Of a DNA stretch of 64,000 bases, positions 43,640 to 52,462 are shown in pieces. The DNA is from Alphaproteobacteria bacterium (GTDB taxonomy: Bacteria; Pseudomonadota; Alphaproteobacteria; Geminicoccales; Geminicoccaceae). Under the pieces are notes generated by a model that was not told the origin of the DNA, did not search any database, and saw only the letters and a list, made by a program, of their open reading frames with translations. Within the stretch, counting starts at the first letter, position 1. Each line of letters starts with the position of its first letter. The stretch lies in the NCBI GenBank assembly GCA_027045875.1, contig JALUAG010000008.1, positions 1 through 64,000 on the forward strand, written 5' to 3'. Both the position numbers and the translations under genes were made by a program.

Positions 43640-43850
43640 CCTCGATCTCGCGGCGGGCCCGATCGAGCAGCCAGCGGGCGCGCGAGGCCTCCTCCTCCCG
43701 CACCATCAGCCGCCGGGCGATGGCGCCGATGCTGCCCTCGAGGGCGCTCGTCTGCTCGTCGAACACGAGGGTGTCGATACCCGCCTCCTCGAGCAGCGCC
43801 CGTGCCCAGGAGAGGGTTACCGGATCGTTGGTGCGCAACAGCTCGATCAC
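43626..43850 (-). CDS. DUF2007 small protein
   Basis: A 74-residue protein matching the DUF2007 (putative signal-transducing) pattern: VIELLRTNDPVTLSWARALLEEAGI, then DEQTSALEGSIGAI and a C-terminal helical REEEASRARWLLDRA. The function is unknown; its ACT-like fold is inferred. I chose GTG 43850 because AGGGAGA precedes it and homology begins there. It is the first gene of the leftward operon and is divergent from the prenyl synthase gene. Confidence 0.78.
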   Translation of the reverse strand: MIELLRTNDPVTLSWARALLEEAGIDTLVFDEQTSALEGSIGAIARRLMVREEEASRARWLLDRARREIEDGHR

Positions 43851-43971
43851 CTTGGACGGTCTCCCTGCGACGCTGACGACCGGGTGGCGGGTTTGCCAGA
43901 GGGCGGGCGTGCGTGCTAGCTGTCGGACGACGAACCCGAACCGCCCGGCCTCGCACCAGGAGTCGGCCCTC

Positions 43972-44994
43972 GTGAACGCGACCTCCGCCACCTTCATAGC
44001 GACGCCGTCCGAGGTGGGCCAGAAGTTCGAACGGGCGCGCGAGCTGGTGGCCCCCGACATGCTCGAGGTCAACCGGCTCATCCTCGAACATCTGCAGAGC
44101 CAGGTGCCGCTCATCCCGGAGCTCGCCCGCCATCTGATCGCCGCCGGCGGCAAGCGCATCCGGCCGATGCTGACCCTGCTCGCCGCCCGCATGTGCGGCT
44201 ATCGCGGGCGCCGGCACATCGGGCTCGCCACCGCGGTCGAGTTCATCCACACCGCGACCCTGCTGCACGACGACGTGGTCGACGAGAGCGGGCTGCGGCG
44301 GGGCAATCCCACCGCCAATTCGGTGTGGGGCAACAAGGCGCCGGTGCTGGTGGGGGATTTCCTGTTCTCGCGGGCCTTCCAGCTCATGGTCGCCGACGGC
44401 AGTCTCCAGGTACTGCGCATCCTCTCCGAGGCCTCGGCCGTGATCGCCGAAGGCGAGGTGGCGCAGCTCGTGACCAGCAACGACACCGGCATCGGCGAAG
44501 AGGATTATCTGCGGGTGATCCGGGCCAAGACCGCCACCCTGTTCAAGGCCGCCTGCCGGATCGGGGCCGTGGTCGCCGAACGTCCGGAAACGGAGGAACG
44601 GGCGCTCGCCGACTACGGGGAAGCCCTCGGCATCGCCTTCCAGCTGGTGGACGACGCCCTCGACTACGGCGCCGAACGGACCGTGCTCGGCAAGGAGGTG
44701 GGCGACGATTTCCGGGACGGCAAGATCACCCTGCCCATCCTCCTCGCCTTCGCCCGTGGCAGCGAGGCGGAGCGCGATTTCTGGCGGCGAACCCTCGAGG
44801 AGCTCGACCAGCGGCCCGGCGATCTGGAACGCGCCCTCGAGATCCTGCGTCGCCGCGGCGCGCTGCGGGAGACGGTGGAGCGGGCCGCGGCCTACGGGGA
44901 GCGGGCGCGACGCTGCCTCGACATCTTTCCGGCGGGGCCCGCGCGGGACGCGCTTTCGGACCTCGTCGATTTCTGTGTCGCACGCGCCTTCTGA
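43972..44994 (+). CDS. ispB: Long-chain trans-polyprenyl diphosphate synthase (quinone side chain)
   Basis: A 340-residue all-helical synthase. The first aspartate-rich motif DDVVD is at 100-104 and the second DDALD at 227-231, with GGKRIRPML near the start. Small residues ahead of the first motif (HTATLLHDD) fit a long product, octaprenyl or decaprenyl diphosphate for ubiquinone. The start is GTG 43972 after a CAGGAG ribosome site; the open frame extends far upstream without homology. It is divergent from the DUF2007 operon. Confidence 0.9.
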   Translation: MNATSATFIATPSEVGQKFERARELVAPDMLEVNRLILEHLQSQVPLIPELARHLIAAGGKRIRPMLTLLAARMCGYRGRRHIGLATAVEFIHTATLLHDDVVDESGLRRGNPTANSVWGNKAPVLVGDFLFSRAFQLMVADGSLQVLRILSEASAVIAEGEVAQLVTSNDTGIGEEDYLRVIRAKTATLFKAACRIGAVVAERPETEERALADYGEALGIAFQLVDDALDYGAERTVLGKEVGDDFRDGKITLPILLAFARGSEAERDFWRRTLEELDQRPGDLERALEILRRRGALRETVERAAAYGERARRCLDIFPAGPARDALSDLVDFCVARAF

Positions 44995-45045
44995 GGGCTC
45001 CGCGGGCTTGCCGAGGCGGGGCCGGCCCACTATAGAAAGCCGCGC

Positions 45046-45122
45046 CGGAGTGTAGCTCAGCCTGGTAGAGCACCGCCTTCGGGAGGCGGGGGTCGGGCGT
45101 TCAAATCGCCCCACTCCGACCA
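45046..45122 (+). tRNA. tRNA-Pro (CGG anticodon)
   Basis: A 77-nt tRNA. The acceptor stem pairs CGGAGTG (45046-45052) with CACTCCG (45112-45118), with discriminator A and an encoded CCA at 45120-45122. The D arm is AGCTCAGCCTGGTAGAGC, the anticodon stem CCGCC/GGCGG encloses loop TTCGGGA with anticodon CGG, and the T arm is GGGCG-TTCAAAT-CGCCC. It reads CCG, a common proline codon in this GC-rich genome. A TATAGA element lies about 15 bp upstream. Confidence 0.95.
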
Positions 45123-45193
45123 GCTTCTCCGCCGCGCGAGCGCGATGCGGCCGGGTACGCCGGCAATCCGGGCGTGCCGGAGGGAGCGGCGCC

Positions 45194-45826
45194 ATGACCG
45201 AACTCCTCTATTTCGCCAATCCCATGTGCTCCTGGTGCTGGGGCTTCGCCCCTTCCCTGCGGGCGCTGCGCGAACGCCATCCCGACCTTCCCGTCACCGT
45301 CGCCACCGGCACGCTCGGCGCCGAGCGGGCGCGGCCCATGACCGAGGCCGACCGGGCCCAGGTCCGCGAGCACTGGCGAAAGGTGCAGGCGCGGAGCGGG
45401 CAGCCGTTCGATTTCGCCTTCTTCGAGCGGCGCGACTTCGTCTACGACACCGAACCTCCCTGCCGAGCGCTGGCGCTTCTCCGTCACCGCTATCCGGCCC
45501 TCGCGGCCGCGTTCCTCGACCGCCTGCGGGAGCTCTTCTACGCGCACAACGAGGACATCACGGACACGGCGACCCTGCGCCGGGTCTGCGGCGAGTTCGG
45601 CATCCCGCCCGAGGCGTTCGATACCGCCTTCGGCGCGCCCGAGCTGGTCGAGGAGGTGCGGCGCGAATGGGCGCAGACCGCCCGCCTCGGGGTCACCGGC
45701 TTCCCCACCCTGCTGGCGCTCGCCGGCGGGCGCGCCCATGTGCTGACGGTGGGCTGGTGCGATCCCGGGGAACTCGAAAGACGTTTCGCCGCCCTCGGGC
45801 AGGAGCGGCGGCCGACGGCGCCATGA
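45194..45826 (+). CDS. DsbA-family thioredoxin-like oxidoreductase
   Basis: A 210-residue thioredoxin-fold protein with the redox motif CSWC (C12, C15) right after the first strand, a helical insert and the cis-proline loop TGFPTL. No signal peptide is seen, so it is cytosolic and closer to FrnE-like proteins than to periplasmic DsbA. It may catalyse thiol-disulfide exchange. The stop overlaps the folE-like start by 4 bp (ATGA), linking the two in one operon downstream of the tRNA. Confidence 0.82.
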   Translation: MTELLYFANPMCSWCWGFAPSLRALRERHPDLPVTVATGTLGAERARPMTEADRAQVREHWRKVQARSGQPFDFAFFERRDFVYDTEPPCRALALLRHRYPALAAAFLDRLRELFYAHNEDITDTATLRRVCGEFGIPPEAFDTAFGAPELVEEVRREWAQTARLGVTGFPTLLALAGGRAHVLTVGWCDPGELERRFAALGQERRPTAP

Positions 45827-46425
45827 GGAAACCCACTCCGGGGGAGGTCGAGGCGGCGGTCCGCACCCTGATCGCCCATGCCGGCGACGATCCCGATCGG
45901 CCCGGGCTCCGGGAGACGCCGCAGCGGGTCGCACTCGCCTATGCCGAAGCCTTTTCGGGCTACGGGCGGGATCCGGCGGCGGCCCTCGGCGAGCCGCAGC
46001 CCGCGGCGGACGCCGAAGGCCAGCTCGTCCTGCTGCGGGCACTTCCCTTCTTCTCCCACTGCGAGCACCATCTGTCCCCCTTCTTCGGCGAGGCGACGGT
46101 GGCCTTCGAGGCGGGCGAGCGCATCCTCGGCATCGGCCATCTCGCCGATCTCGTCACCGTGCTCTCGCGGCGTCTCCAGCTCCAGGAACGGCTGACCGAG
46201 GAGATCGCGGCCGCGCTGCGGCAGGTGCTGGCGCCGCGCGGTCTCGCCGTGCTCCTCGAGGCCACCCACTGCTGCCAGCATCTCCACGACGGTCGCGGCA
46301 TCCCCGGCCGTCTGCGCACGCTGCGCGTCGAGGGCAGCCTCGAGGCCCGTCCCGGACTGCTCGCGACACTCCTGGGCGACCGCGAGCCGCCCGCCGTGGC
46401 ACCGCCTCAGAGCGGCAGCGCGTAG
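45823..46425 (+). CDS. folE: Divergent GTP cyclohydrolase I (FolE-like)
   Basis: A 200-residue GCH1-fold protein. Zinc-site residues are kept in HCEHHLSPFFGEATVAF and in EATHCC, and LQLQERLTEEIAAAL matches the family. However the usual GLSK segment reads GIGHL and the C-terminal half is unlike standard FolE. It may still make dihydroneopterin triphosphate or be a FolE paralogue with an altered role. It is coupled to the DsbA-family gene and overlaps the convergent aldehyde dehydrogenase by 19 bp. Confidence 0.75.
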   Translation: MRKPTPGEVEAAVRTLIAHAGDDPDRPGLRETPQRVALAYAEAFSGYGRDPAAALGEPQPAADAEGQLVLLRALPFFSHCEHHLSPFFGEATVAFEAGERILGIGHLADLVTVLSRRLQLQERLTEEIAAALRQVLAPRGLAVLLEATHCCQHLHDGRGIPGRLRTLRVEGSLEARPGLLATLLGDREPPAVAPPQSGSA

Positions 46426-47849
46426 GCGGTCTTGACGGTGGTGTAGAACTCCGCCGCGTAGCGCCCCTGCTCCCGCGGCCCGTAGGAGCTCGCCTTGCGA
46501 CCGCCGAAGGGCACGTGATAGTCGACGCCGGCGGTGGGCAGGTTGACCATCACCATCCCGGCCTCGGCGTGGGCCCGGAAATGGGCCGCGTGCTTCAGCG
46601 AGCGCGTGCAGATGCCGCTCGACAGTCCGAATCGGGTGTCGTTGGCCACCGCCAGGGCCTCCTCGTAGTCCGCCACCCGGATGACGGAGGCGATCGGCCC
46701 GAAGATCTCCTCGCGGTTGATGCGCATGTCGTTGCGCGTCTCGACGAACAGCGCCGGCTCCAGGAAGAAGCCCCGCGTGGGACGTTCGAGCACCCTGCCG
46801 CCGAAGGCGAGCTTCGCCCCCTCCTGCCGGCCGATCTCCAGATAGCGCAGGTCCTGGTCAAGCTGGTTCTGATCGACCACCGGTCCGATCTGCGTTCCCT
46901 CCTCGAGGGCGTGGCCGACCACGAGATCCTTCATGGCGGCGATCATCGCCTCCACGAAACGGTCGTGGATGCCGGCGGTGACGACGAGGCGCGAGCTCGC
47001 CGTGCAGCGCTGGCCGGTGGAGTAGAAGGCGCCCTGGATGGCGCAGGACACGGCATTGTCGAGATCGGCGTCGTCCAGCACCACGAGCGGGTTCTTGCCG
47101 CCCATCTCGAGCTGGAACTTCTTCATCGAGGCGGCGCAGACGGCGGCGATGTGGCGGCCCGTCTCGACCGAGCCGGTGAAGCTCACGGCATCCACCTCGG
47201 GCGCCTCGAGCAGCGTCTCGCCCACCACCGAGCCGCGGCCCATGACGAGGTTGAACACCCCCGCCGGCACGCCCGCCCGGCTGATGATCTCCGCCAGTGC
47301 CCAGGCGCTGCCGGCCACGAGATCGGCGGGCTTGAACAGGACGCAGTTGCCGTAGGCGAGCGCCGGCGCGATCTTCCAGGCGGGAATGGCGATCGGGAAA
47401 TTCCAGGGGGTGATCAGCGCCACCACCCCGACGGGCTCGCGGGTGATCTCGACGCCGATGCCGGGCCGCACCGAAGGCAGCGCCTCGCCCCCCGGTCGCA
47501 GGCATTCGCCCGCGAAGAACTTGAAGATCTGCCCGGCACGGGCGACCTCACCGATCCCTTCGGCCAGGGTCTTGCCCTCCTCCCGCGACAGCAGCCGGCC
47601 GAGCTCCTCCCTGCGGGCCAGGATCTCGTTGCCGATGCGATCCAGGATGTCGGCCCGCTGCTGGATGCCGCTCGCCTTCCAGGCCGGCGCCGCGGCCCGC
47701 GCCGCCTCGATGGCGCGCCGGGTGAGCTCGCGGTCGGCATAGGCATATTCGCCGATCACGTCGTCGAGATCGGAGGGGTTGACGTTGCGAGCGACGGACG
47801 CCCCTTCGACCCAGGCGCCGCCGATGTAGAGCCGATGCAGACTGGTCAC
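46407..47849 (-). CDS. Aldehyde dehydrogenase, alpha-ketoglutarate-semialdehyde type
   Basis: A 480-residue NAD(P)-dependent ALDH. N150 lies in PWNFP, the general base E248 in LEMGGKNP, the nucleophile C282 in GQRCTASS, and the C-terminal [16 protein letters not shown] is typical. The block after GGKNP and the [11 protein letters not shown] segment resemble 2,5-dioxovalerate dehydrogenases used in pentose, glucarate and hydroxyproline breakdown. The start is GTG 47849 with GGGGAGGAAAG upstream. This GTG overlaps the cobT stop by 4 bp, so it is translated from the cobT mRNA. Confidence 0.84.
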   Translation of the reverse strand: MTSLHRLYIGGAWVEGASVARNVNPSDLDDVIGEYAYADRELTRRAIEAARAAAPAWKASGIQQRADILDRIGNEILARREELGRLLSREEGKTLAEGIGEVARAGQIFKFFAGECLRPGGEALPSVRPGIGVEITREPVGVVALITPWNFPIAIPAWKIAPALAYGNCVLFKPADLVAGSAWALAEIISRAGVPAGVFNLVMGRGSVVGETLLEAPEVDAVSFTGSVETGRHIAAVCAASMKKFQLEMGGKNPLVVLDDADLDNAVSCAIQGAFYSTGQRCTASSRLVVTAGIHDRFVEAMIAAMKDLVVGHALEEGTQIGPVVDQNQLDQDLRYLEIGRQEGAKLAFGGRVLERPTRGFFLEPALFVETRNDMRINREEIFGPIASVIRVADYEEALAVANDTRFGLSSGICTRSLKHAAHFRAHAEAGMVMVNLPTAGVDYHVPFGGRKASSYGPREQGRYAAEFYTTVKTAYALPL

Positions 47850-48910
47850 GAGCTTTCCTCCCCGTTCGTCGTCGTTCCTTCGCCGCCGCTCACCCCCGCC
47901 GAGGCGAAGGTCGCCATGCCGTTGTGGCAGGCGACGGCGGCGCGCAGGATACCGATCGCCACCGCAGCCCCGGAGGCCTCGCCGAGCCGCATGCCGAGAT
48001 CGAGCAGCGGGGTCAGCCCCAGATGCTCCAGCAGCAGCCGGTGGGCGGGTTCGGCCGAGCGATGGCCGGCCTGGCAATGGGCCAGGGCATCCGGTTCGAG
48101 GGCATGCAACACGGCCGCAGCGGCGCAGCAGACGTAGCCATCGAGCAGCACCGGCACCCGCCGCAATCGGGCGGCGAGCAGCAAGCCGGTCATGGCCGCG
48201 ATCTCGCGCCCGCCCAGCCGCCGCAGTACCTCCAGGGGATCGGACAGGGCGTCGCGATGGCGGCGGAGCCCTTCCTCGACCACCGCCGCCTTGCGTCGCA
48301 CGCCCTCCCCGTCGAGCCCGGTTCCCGGTCCCACGAAACGCGCGGCCGGACCGCCCAGCAAGGCGGCGGTGACGGCCGCGGCGGCGGTGGTGTTGCCTAT
48401 TCCCATCTCGCCCAGGGCCAGCAGATCGAGCGGCCCGTCGAGACCGGAAAAGCCCGCCCGGAGCGCCGCCGCGCACTCCTCCTCGGTCATCGCCGGTGCC
48501 GTCGTGAAGTCGGCGGTCGGCCGCTCGAGCTCCAGTGGCACCACCTCGAGCCCGGCACCGAAACACTCGGCGAGCTGGTTGATGGCCGCCCCGCCGGCGC
48601 GGAAATTGGCCACCATCTGGACCGTGACCTCGGGCGGAAAGGCGGAGACGCTCCGTGCGGTCACGCCGTGGTTACCGGCGAAGACGAACACGCGGACCCG
48701 CTCGAGCACCGGATTCGCCCGCCCCTGCCAGGCGGCCAGCCAGACCGCGAGATCCTCGAGCCGGCCGAGGGACCCCGGCGGCTTGGTGAGTTCCGCCTGG
48801 CGGGCGCGGGCGGCGGCGGCGCTGGCTGCGTCCGCCGGCGGCAGTTGCCGCAGCAGCATCCGCACATCCTCGAGGCCGGCGATGGTGTCGGGGGCGACGG
48901 ATCGGCTCAC
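47846..48910 (-). CDS. cobT: Nicotinate-nucleotide--dimethylbenzimidazole phosphoribosyltransferase
   Basis: A 354-residue CobT (CobU in the Pseudomonas naming). Conserved segments are [44 protein letters not shown] at 167-180 and the C-terminal [10 protein letters not shown] carrying the catalytic glutamate. It makes alpha-ribazole phosphate for the lower ligand of cobalamin. The start is GTG 48910 with CGGAGG five bases upstream. It is divergent from cobS across a 99-bp spacer, too short for a B12 riboswitch. Confidence 0.93.
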   Translation of the reverse strand: MSRSVAPDTIAGLEDVRMLLRQLPPADAASAAAARARQAELTKPPGSLGRLEDLAVWLAAWQGRANPVLERVRVFVFAGNHGVTARSVSAFPPEVTVQMVANFRAGGAAINQLAECFGAGLEVVPLELERPTADFTTAPAMTEEECAAALRAGFSGLDGPLDLLALGEMGIGNTTAAAAVTAALLGGPAARFVGPGTGLDGEGVRRKAAVVEEGLRRHRDALSDPLEVLRRLGGREIAAMTGLLLAARLRRVPVLLDGYVCCAAAAVLHALEPDALAHCQAGHRSAEPAHRLLLEHLGLTPLLDLGMRLGEASGAAVAIGILRAAVACHNGMATFASAGVSGGEGTTTNGEESS

Positions 48911-49009
48911 GATGCCTCCGAGACGGTTGATCGGCTGGCGTGGCGGCGGCAATGTGCCGCCCGCCACGGGGCCTGTCGAGGGGCTTCGACCAGAGCGGGA
49001 TGCGCCGTC

Positions 49010-49759
49010 TTGCTGGATGATCTCAAGGTCGCCTGCGTTTTCCTGACTAGGCTGCCGGTGCGCCTTTCCCACGAGGTGAGCCTGCGCGATCTCGCCGATG
49101 CGGTCTACGCCTTTCCCGTGGTGGGGGTGCTGGTCGGGGCGGCGGGCGGCTTCGCCTACGTCCTGCTCGGCCAGATCGGCCTCGCCGGCCTGCCGGCGGC
49201 GGTGCTGGCGCTGATGGTGATGGTGGCGATCACCGGGGCGCTGCACGAGGACGGGCTTGCCGATACCGCCGATGCCATCGGCGCCGGATCGAACCGGCAA
49301 CGCGCCCTCGAGGTGATGCGGGACAGCCGCATCGGCAGCTACGGCGCCGTCGCCGTCGCCCTCGCCCTGCTCGCCCGGGCATCCGCCTACGGACTGTTCT
49401 GGGAGCCCGGCTTCTTCCTGCGCGCCGCCGTCTGCGCGGCCGCCGTCTCGCGCGCCGCCATCCCGGTGGTGATGCTGCTGCAGCCGAGTGCGAAGAGCAG
49501 CGGCCTCGCGGCCAGCGCCGGCCGGCCCGAGCCGGGGCGGGTCTACGCGGCGGTGGGGATCGCGGTCGCCCTCGCGCTGCTGCTGCTCTCGGGCGCCGCC
49601 TTCAAGGCGCTCGCCGCCGCCGCGCTCGCCGCCGCGGCCGCCGCCTGGTGGCTCGGCCGACGCTTCGGCGGCTGCACCGGCGACACCCTGGGCGCCGTCC
49701 AGCAGGCGGCCGAGATCGGCTTTCTGATGGCGCTCGCGACCGAACTCTCCCGCGGCTGA
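49010..49759 (+). CDS. cobS: Adenosylcobinamide-GDP ribazoletransferase
   Basis: A 249-residue inner-membrane CobS (CobV in the Pseudomonas naming). It has several alanine/leucine-rich helices and the conserved [13 protein letters not shown] and [11 protein letters not shown] motifs. It joins adenosylcobinamide-GDP and alpha-ribazole to finish cobalamin. I chose TTG 49010 because it gives the usual [17 protein letters not shown] opening; no ATG or GTG fits better in frame. Together with the divergent cobT it forms a nucleotide-loop assembly pair. Confidence 0.88.
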   Translation: MLDDLKVACVFLTRLPVRLSHEVSLRDLADAVYAFPVVGVLVGAAGGFAYVLLGQIGLAGLPAAVLALMVMVAITGALHEDGLADTADAIGAGSNRQRALEVMRDSRIGSYGAVAVALALLARASAYGLFWEPGFFLRAAVCAAAVSRAAIPVVMLLQPSAKSSGLAASAGRPEPGRVYAAVGIAVALALLLLSGAAFKALAAAALAAAAAAWWLGRRFGGCTGDTLGAVQQAAEIGFLMALATELSRG

Positions 49760-49778
49760 CGGGCCTCCCCCTCAGCCG
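49753..49778. terminator. Possible bidirectional stem between cobS and spoVR
   Basis: CGGCTGA (49753-49759) and TCAGCCG (49772-49778) are 7-nt complementary arms around a 12-nt loop. Each contains the stop codon of one of the convergent genes. The loop can add GGG/CCC pairs. No T-tract follows, so it is only a possible terminator. Confidence 0.3.
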
Positions 49779-51175
49779 ATCAGCTTGGCGTCGAAGCCGC
49801 TCTCGGTGACGCTCAGCAGCGCCCGCTTGTCGCGCAGCCGGGTCTCGAGGAACACGTCCTGCCCCCAGAGCTCGCGCAGATAGCCCAAGGTCTTCTCGGC
49901 GTGGGTCATCTCGAGATCGCGGCCGTCGTGCTCGTGACGCAGATAGAGGGCCCGCCGCCCGTGGTGGTCGGCATCGAGGATGCGGATCACCGGCAGGGTC
50001 CCGGTGCCCACCTGGCGCAGCAGGGCCGCCTTCACCTCCTGCCAGCTCTCCTCGTCCGAAACCTTGGTGACCACGAGGTGGTCACCGCGCGGCCGCCAGG
50101 TGAAGAGGTCGAGTTCCTGCATCAGCTCCCGGGTCAGGAACCGCCGCAGGAAGGACACATCGCGGTCGGCCTCGCGCACCGCGAACAGCTTCTCCCGCGC
50201 TTCGGCGCTGTCCTCGCCGCCGAAGCGCCGTTCGATGTCCCGCCACACCACGAAGCCGATGTGATAGGGGTTGAGGCCGCCGGGCTGCGGGCAGATCACC
50301 TGGTTGTGGCGGACCAGGAACTCGAGATGGAGGGCCTCGGGCAGCTCGAGGGCGTGCATGATGCGATGGTGCCAGAAGCTGGCCCAACCCTCGTTCATGA
50401 TCTTGGTTTCCATCTGCGGGATGAAGTAGCGCGCCTCCTCGTCGACAATGGTCAGCAGGTCGCGCTGCCAGTCCGCCAGATGGCGGTTGTGGTCGCGGAT
50501 GAAGAGCAGGATGTCCTCCTCGGGTTCGAGGGGGACGCGTCGCAGTTCCGGCTCCTCCGGCGGTTCCGAGGCGTGCAGATGGGCGAAGGGATCGGGCCGC
50601 GGCGTCGCCCGCTCGATGGCCGCCGCCCGCTGCTCCTCCTCCGAGGGCTTGCGGATGGCGATGTTGCGGCGCCGGTTGAAGGCCAGCGCATGGGCGGCGT
50701 CGAGGAACCGCTCCACCGCCTCGGCGCCGATCGAGGGATCCTCGATGTAGCGGCGCACCCGGTCGGCGCGGGCCTTGAAGGCGGCCAGCGTCTGCCGCGG
50801 ATCGGTGGCCGTCCGGAAGGTGAAGTTGTTCTTGAAGAAGTCGTTGTGCCCGTAGACGTGGGCGATGGTCAGCACCTGCAGGCAGAGGCTGTTGTCCCGC
50901 ATGAGGTAGGCGAGACAGGGGTCCGAGTTGATCACCATCTCGTAGGGCAGACCCTGGACCCCGTAATCGTACATGGTCTTGATCTGCTCGAAGGCCTTGC
51001 CGTAGCTCCAGTGGGGATAGTGGGCCGGCATGCCGTGGTAGGCCATGTAGCCGAGCATCGCCTCCTGGTCGCAGATCTCGAACTCCTGGGGAAAGCAGTC
51101 GAGGCCGAACTCCGCCACCTTCTCGCGGATGCGCTCGTCCCAGTACTCGAGATCGCGCAGGCTCCAGTCCTTCAT
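49772..51175 (-). CDS. SpoVR-family protein (YcgB-like)
   Basis: A 467-residue SpoVR/YcgB protein. Family landmarks are YEMVINSDPCLAYLM, HVYGHNDFFKNN, ETKIMNEGWASFWHH and PYHIGFVVWRDIE. The biochemical role is unknown; in many bacteria it is encoded with PrkA and YeaH and expressed in stationary or nutrient stress. It is the third gene of that cluster here, 45 bp after the DUF444 gene. Confidence 0.9.
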   Translation of the reverse strand: MKDWSLRDLEYWDERIREKVAEFGLDCFPQEFEICDQEAMLGYMAYHGMPAHYPHWSYGKAFEQIKTMYDYGVQGLPYEMVINSDPCLAYLMRDNSLCLQVLTIAHVYGHNDFFKNNFTFRTATDPRQTLAAFKARADRVRRYIEDPSIGAEAVERFLDAAHALAFNRRRNIAIRKPSEEEQRAAAIERATPRPDPFAHLHASEPPEEPELRRVPLEPEEDILLFIRDHNRHLADWQRDLLTIVDEEARYFIPQMETKIMNEGWASFWHHRIMHALELPEALHLEFLVRHNQVICPQPGGLNPYHIGFVVWRDIERRFGGEDSAEAREKLFAVREADRDVSFLRRFLTRELMQELDLFTWRPRGDHLVVTKVSDEESWQEVKAALLRQVGTGTLPVIRILDADHHGRRALYLRHEHDGRDLEMTHAEKTLGYLRELWGQDVFLETRLRDKRALLSVTESGFDAKLIG

Positions 51176-51220
51176 GCGGTCCGTCTCCGGATGCCCGCGG
51201 CCCGGGCGGCACGGCCGGTC

Positions 51221-52423
51221 TCAGCGCTCATCGGCGGGAGTCTTCTCGCGTGACATGAGGCTGCGGAAGGCGGGCCAGACGTCCTCGCGCCGCTCGATCA
51301 GCACCGCCTGGAAGTTGTCGGCGTCGAGCTCGCGGAAGCGTTCCAGCATCGAGCTCTCGTAGTAGTGGGAACCCATCGGCTTGATCTCGCCGTAACCGAA
51401 GAGGTTGCAGAGCTCGCAGAGCTCGGCCGCGGCGCGCATCGCCTCGGCGTTGTCGGATTCGAAGTTGTCGCCGTCCGAGCAGTGGAAGGCATAGATGTTC
51501 CAGAGCTCGGGGTGATAGCGGCCGTGGATGATCTCGAGCGCCTTGCGGTAGCCCGAGGAGATGAGCGTGCCGCCGGATTCGCACTTGTGGAAGAATTCCT
51601 CCTCCGTCACCTCCCGCGCCTGGGTGTGGTGGGCGACGAAGACCACCTGCACGTTGTCGTATCGCGTGCGCACGAACTGATAGAGGAGGAAGAAGAAGCT
51701 CCGCGCGAGGTACTTCTTCAGGCGGTCCATGGAGCCCGAGGTGTCCATGATGCAGACGACGACCGCGTTGCTCTCCTCGCGGATGTCGGGCTTCAGACGA
51801 CGGTAGATCAGATCGCGCTTGTGGAAGGGGAAACGCTCTTCGCCCTCGGCCGGCGTCGCCGGCCGCAGCGCACTCGTGGTGGCGACACCGGTGGCGACCT
51901 TGCGGCGGATCCGCGAGCGCGCGGTCCGCTTGCGGTCGAGATGCACCCGCACGCCCTGCCGGCGGTAGCCCTTGCGCTTGGCGATCCGTTCGCTCGCCAC
52001 CTCCCGCAGGAACTTGCGCTCCATCTCGGGCAGTTCGAGATCCTCGAACATGATCTCCACGAGCTCGTCGAGGGAGATCTCGGTCTCGTAGTAGTCCTCC
52101 CCCGGCGCGTTGCCCGCCTTGCCCGGCCCCGCCTGCCCGCGACGTCCGCTCTGGCCGACGATCTGACCCGGTCGCGTGTCGCCCTTGCCGGTTCCCACGC
52201 CGCCCTCGTTGTCGCCGTAGACGAAGCGGTATTCCCGCACGCCGCGGATCGGCACCTTGATGATGCGGTCCCGGGTACGGCCGATGATGCTTTCCTCGGC
52301 GATGATGTCGGCGATGTTTTCGCGCAGCGAGCGGCGCAGCTTCTCGCGATGCCGCTGGCGGTCGCCGGCGCTGCGGTCCGACCGCAGAGCATCGCTCTCG
52401 GAATAGGGGCGGAACACCGTCAT
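51221..52423 (-). CDS. YeaH/YhbH family protein (DUF444)
   Basis: A 400-residue DUF444 protein. The N-terminal half is basic. The C-terminal half has a von Willebrand A-like metal site: CIMDTSGSM (MIDAS DxSxS pattern), later TLISSGYRKA and CSDGDNF. It is the usual partner of the PrkA kinase and SpoVR protein and may bind or scaffold PrkA. It starts 39 bp after the prkA stop. Confidence 0.9.
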   Translation of the reverse strand: MTVFRPYSESDALRSDRSAGDRQRHREKLRRSLRENIADIIAEESIIGRTRDRIIKVPIRGVREYRFVYGDNEGGVGTGKGDTRPGQIVGQSGRRGQAGPGKAGNAPGEDYYETEISLDELVEIMFEDLELPEMERKFLREVASERIAKRKGYRRQGVRVHLDRKRTARSRIRRKVATGVATTSALRPATPAEGEERFPFHKRDLIYRRLKPDIREESNAVVVCIMDTSGSMDRLKKYLARSFFFLLYQFVRTRYDNVQVVFVAHHTQAREVTEEEFFHKCESGGTLISSGYRKALEIIHGRYHPELWNIYAFHCSDGDNFESDNAEAMRAAAELCELCNLFGYGEIKPMGSHYYESSMLERFRELDADNFQAVLIERREDVWPAFRSLMSREKTPADER

Positions 52424-52462
52424 GGGCGGGCCGCGGGCCGCGACGGCGGGAACGCGCGCATG

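Noticed and set aside
42628-43971. N-terminal extension of the prenyl diphosphate synthase reading frame
   Set aside because: The upstream part runs antisense to sppA, trmN6 and DUF2007 and has no homology; the GTG at 43972 gives the normal protein.
45046-45122. tRNA-Pro as an integration site of a mobile element
   Set aside because: No integrase, no repeat of the tRNA 3' end and no change in gene character on either side.
48911-49009. Possible B12 riboswitch between cobT and cobS
   Set aside because: The 99-bp spacer is too short and lacks the GCAACTG and B12-box blocks.
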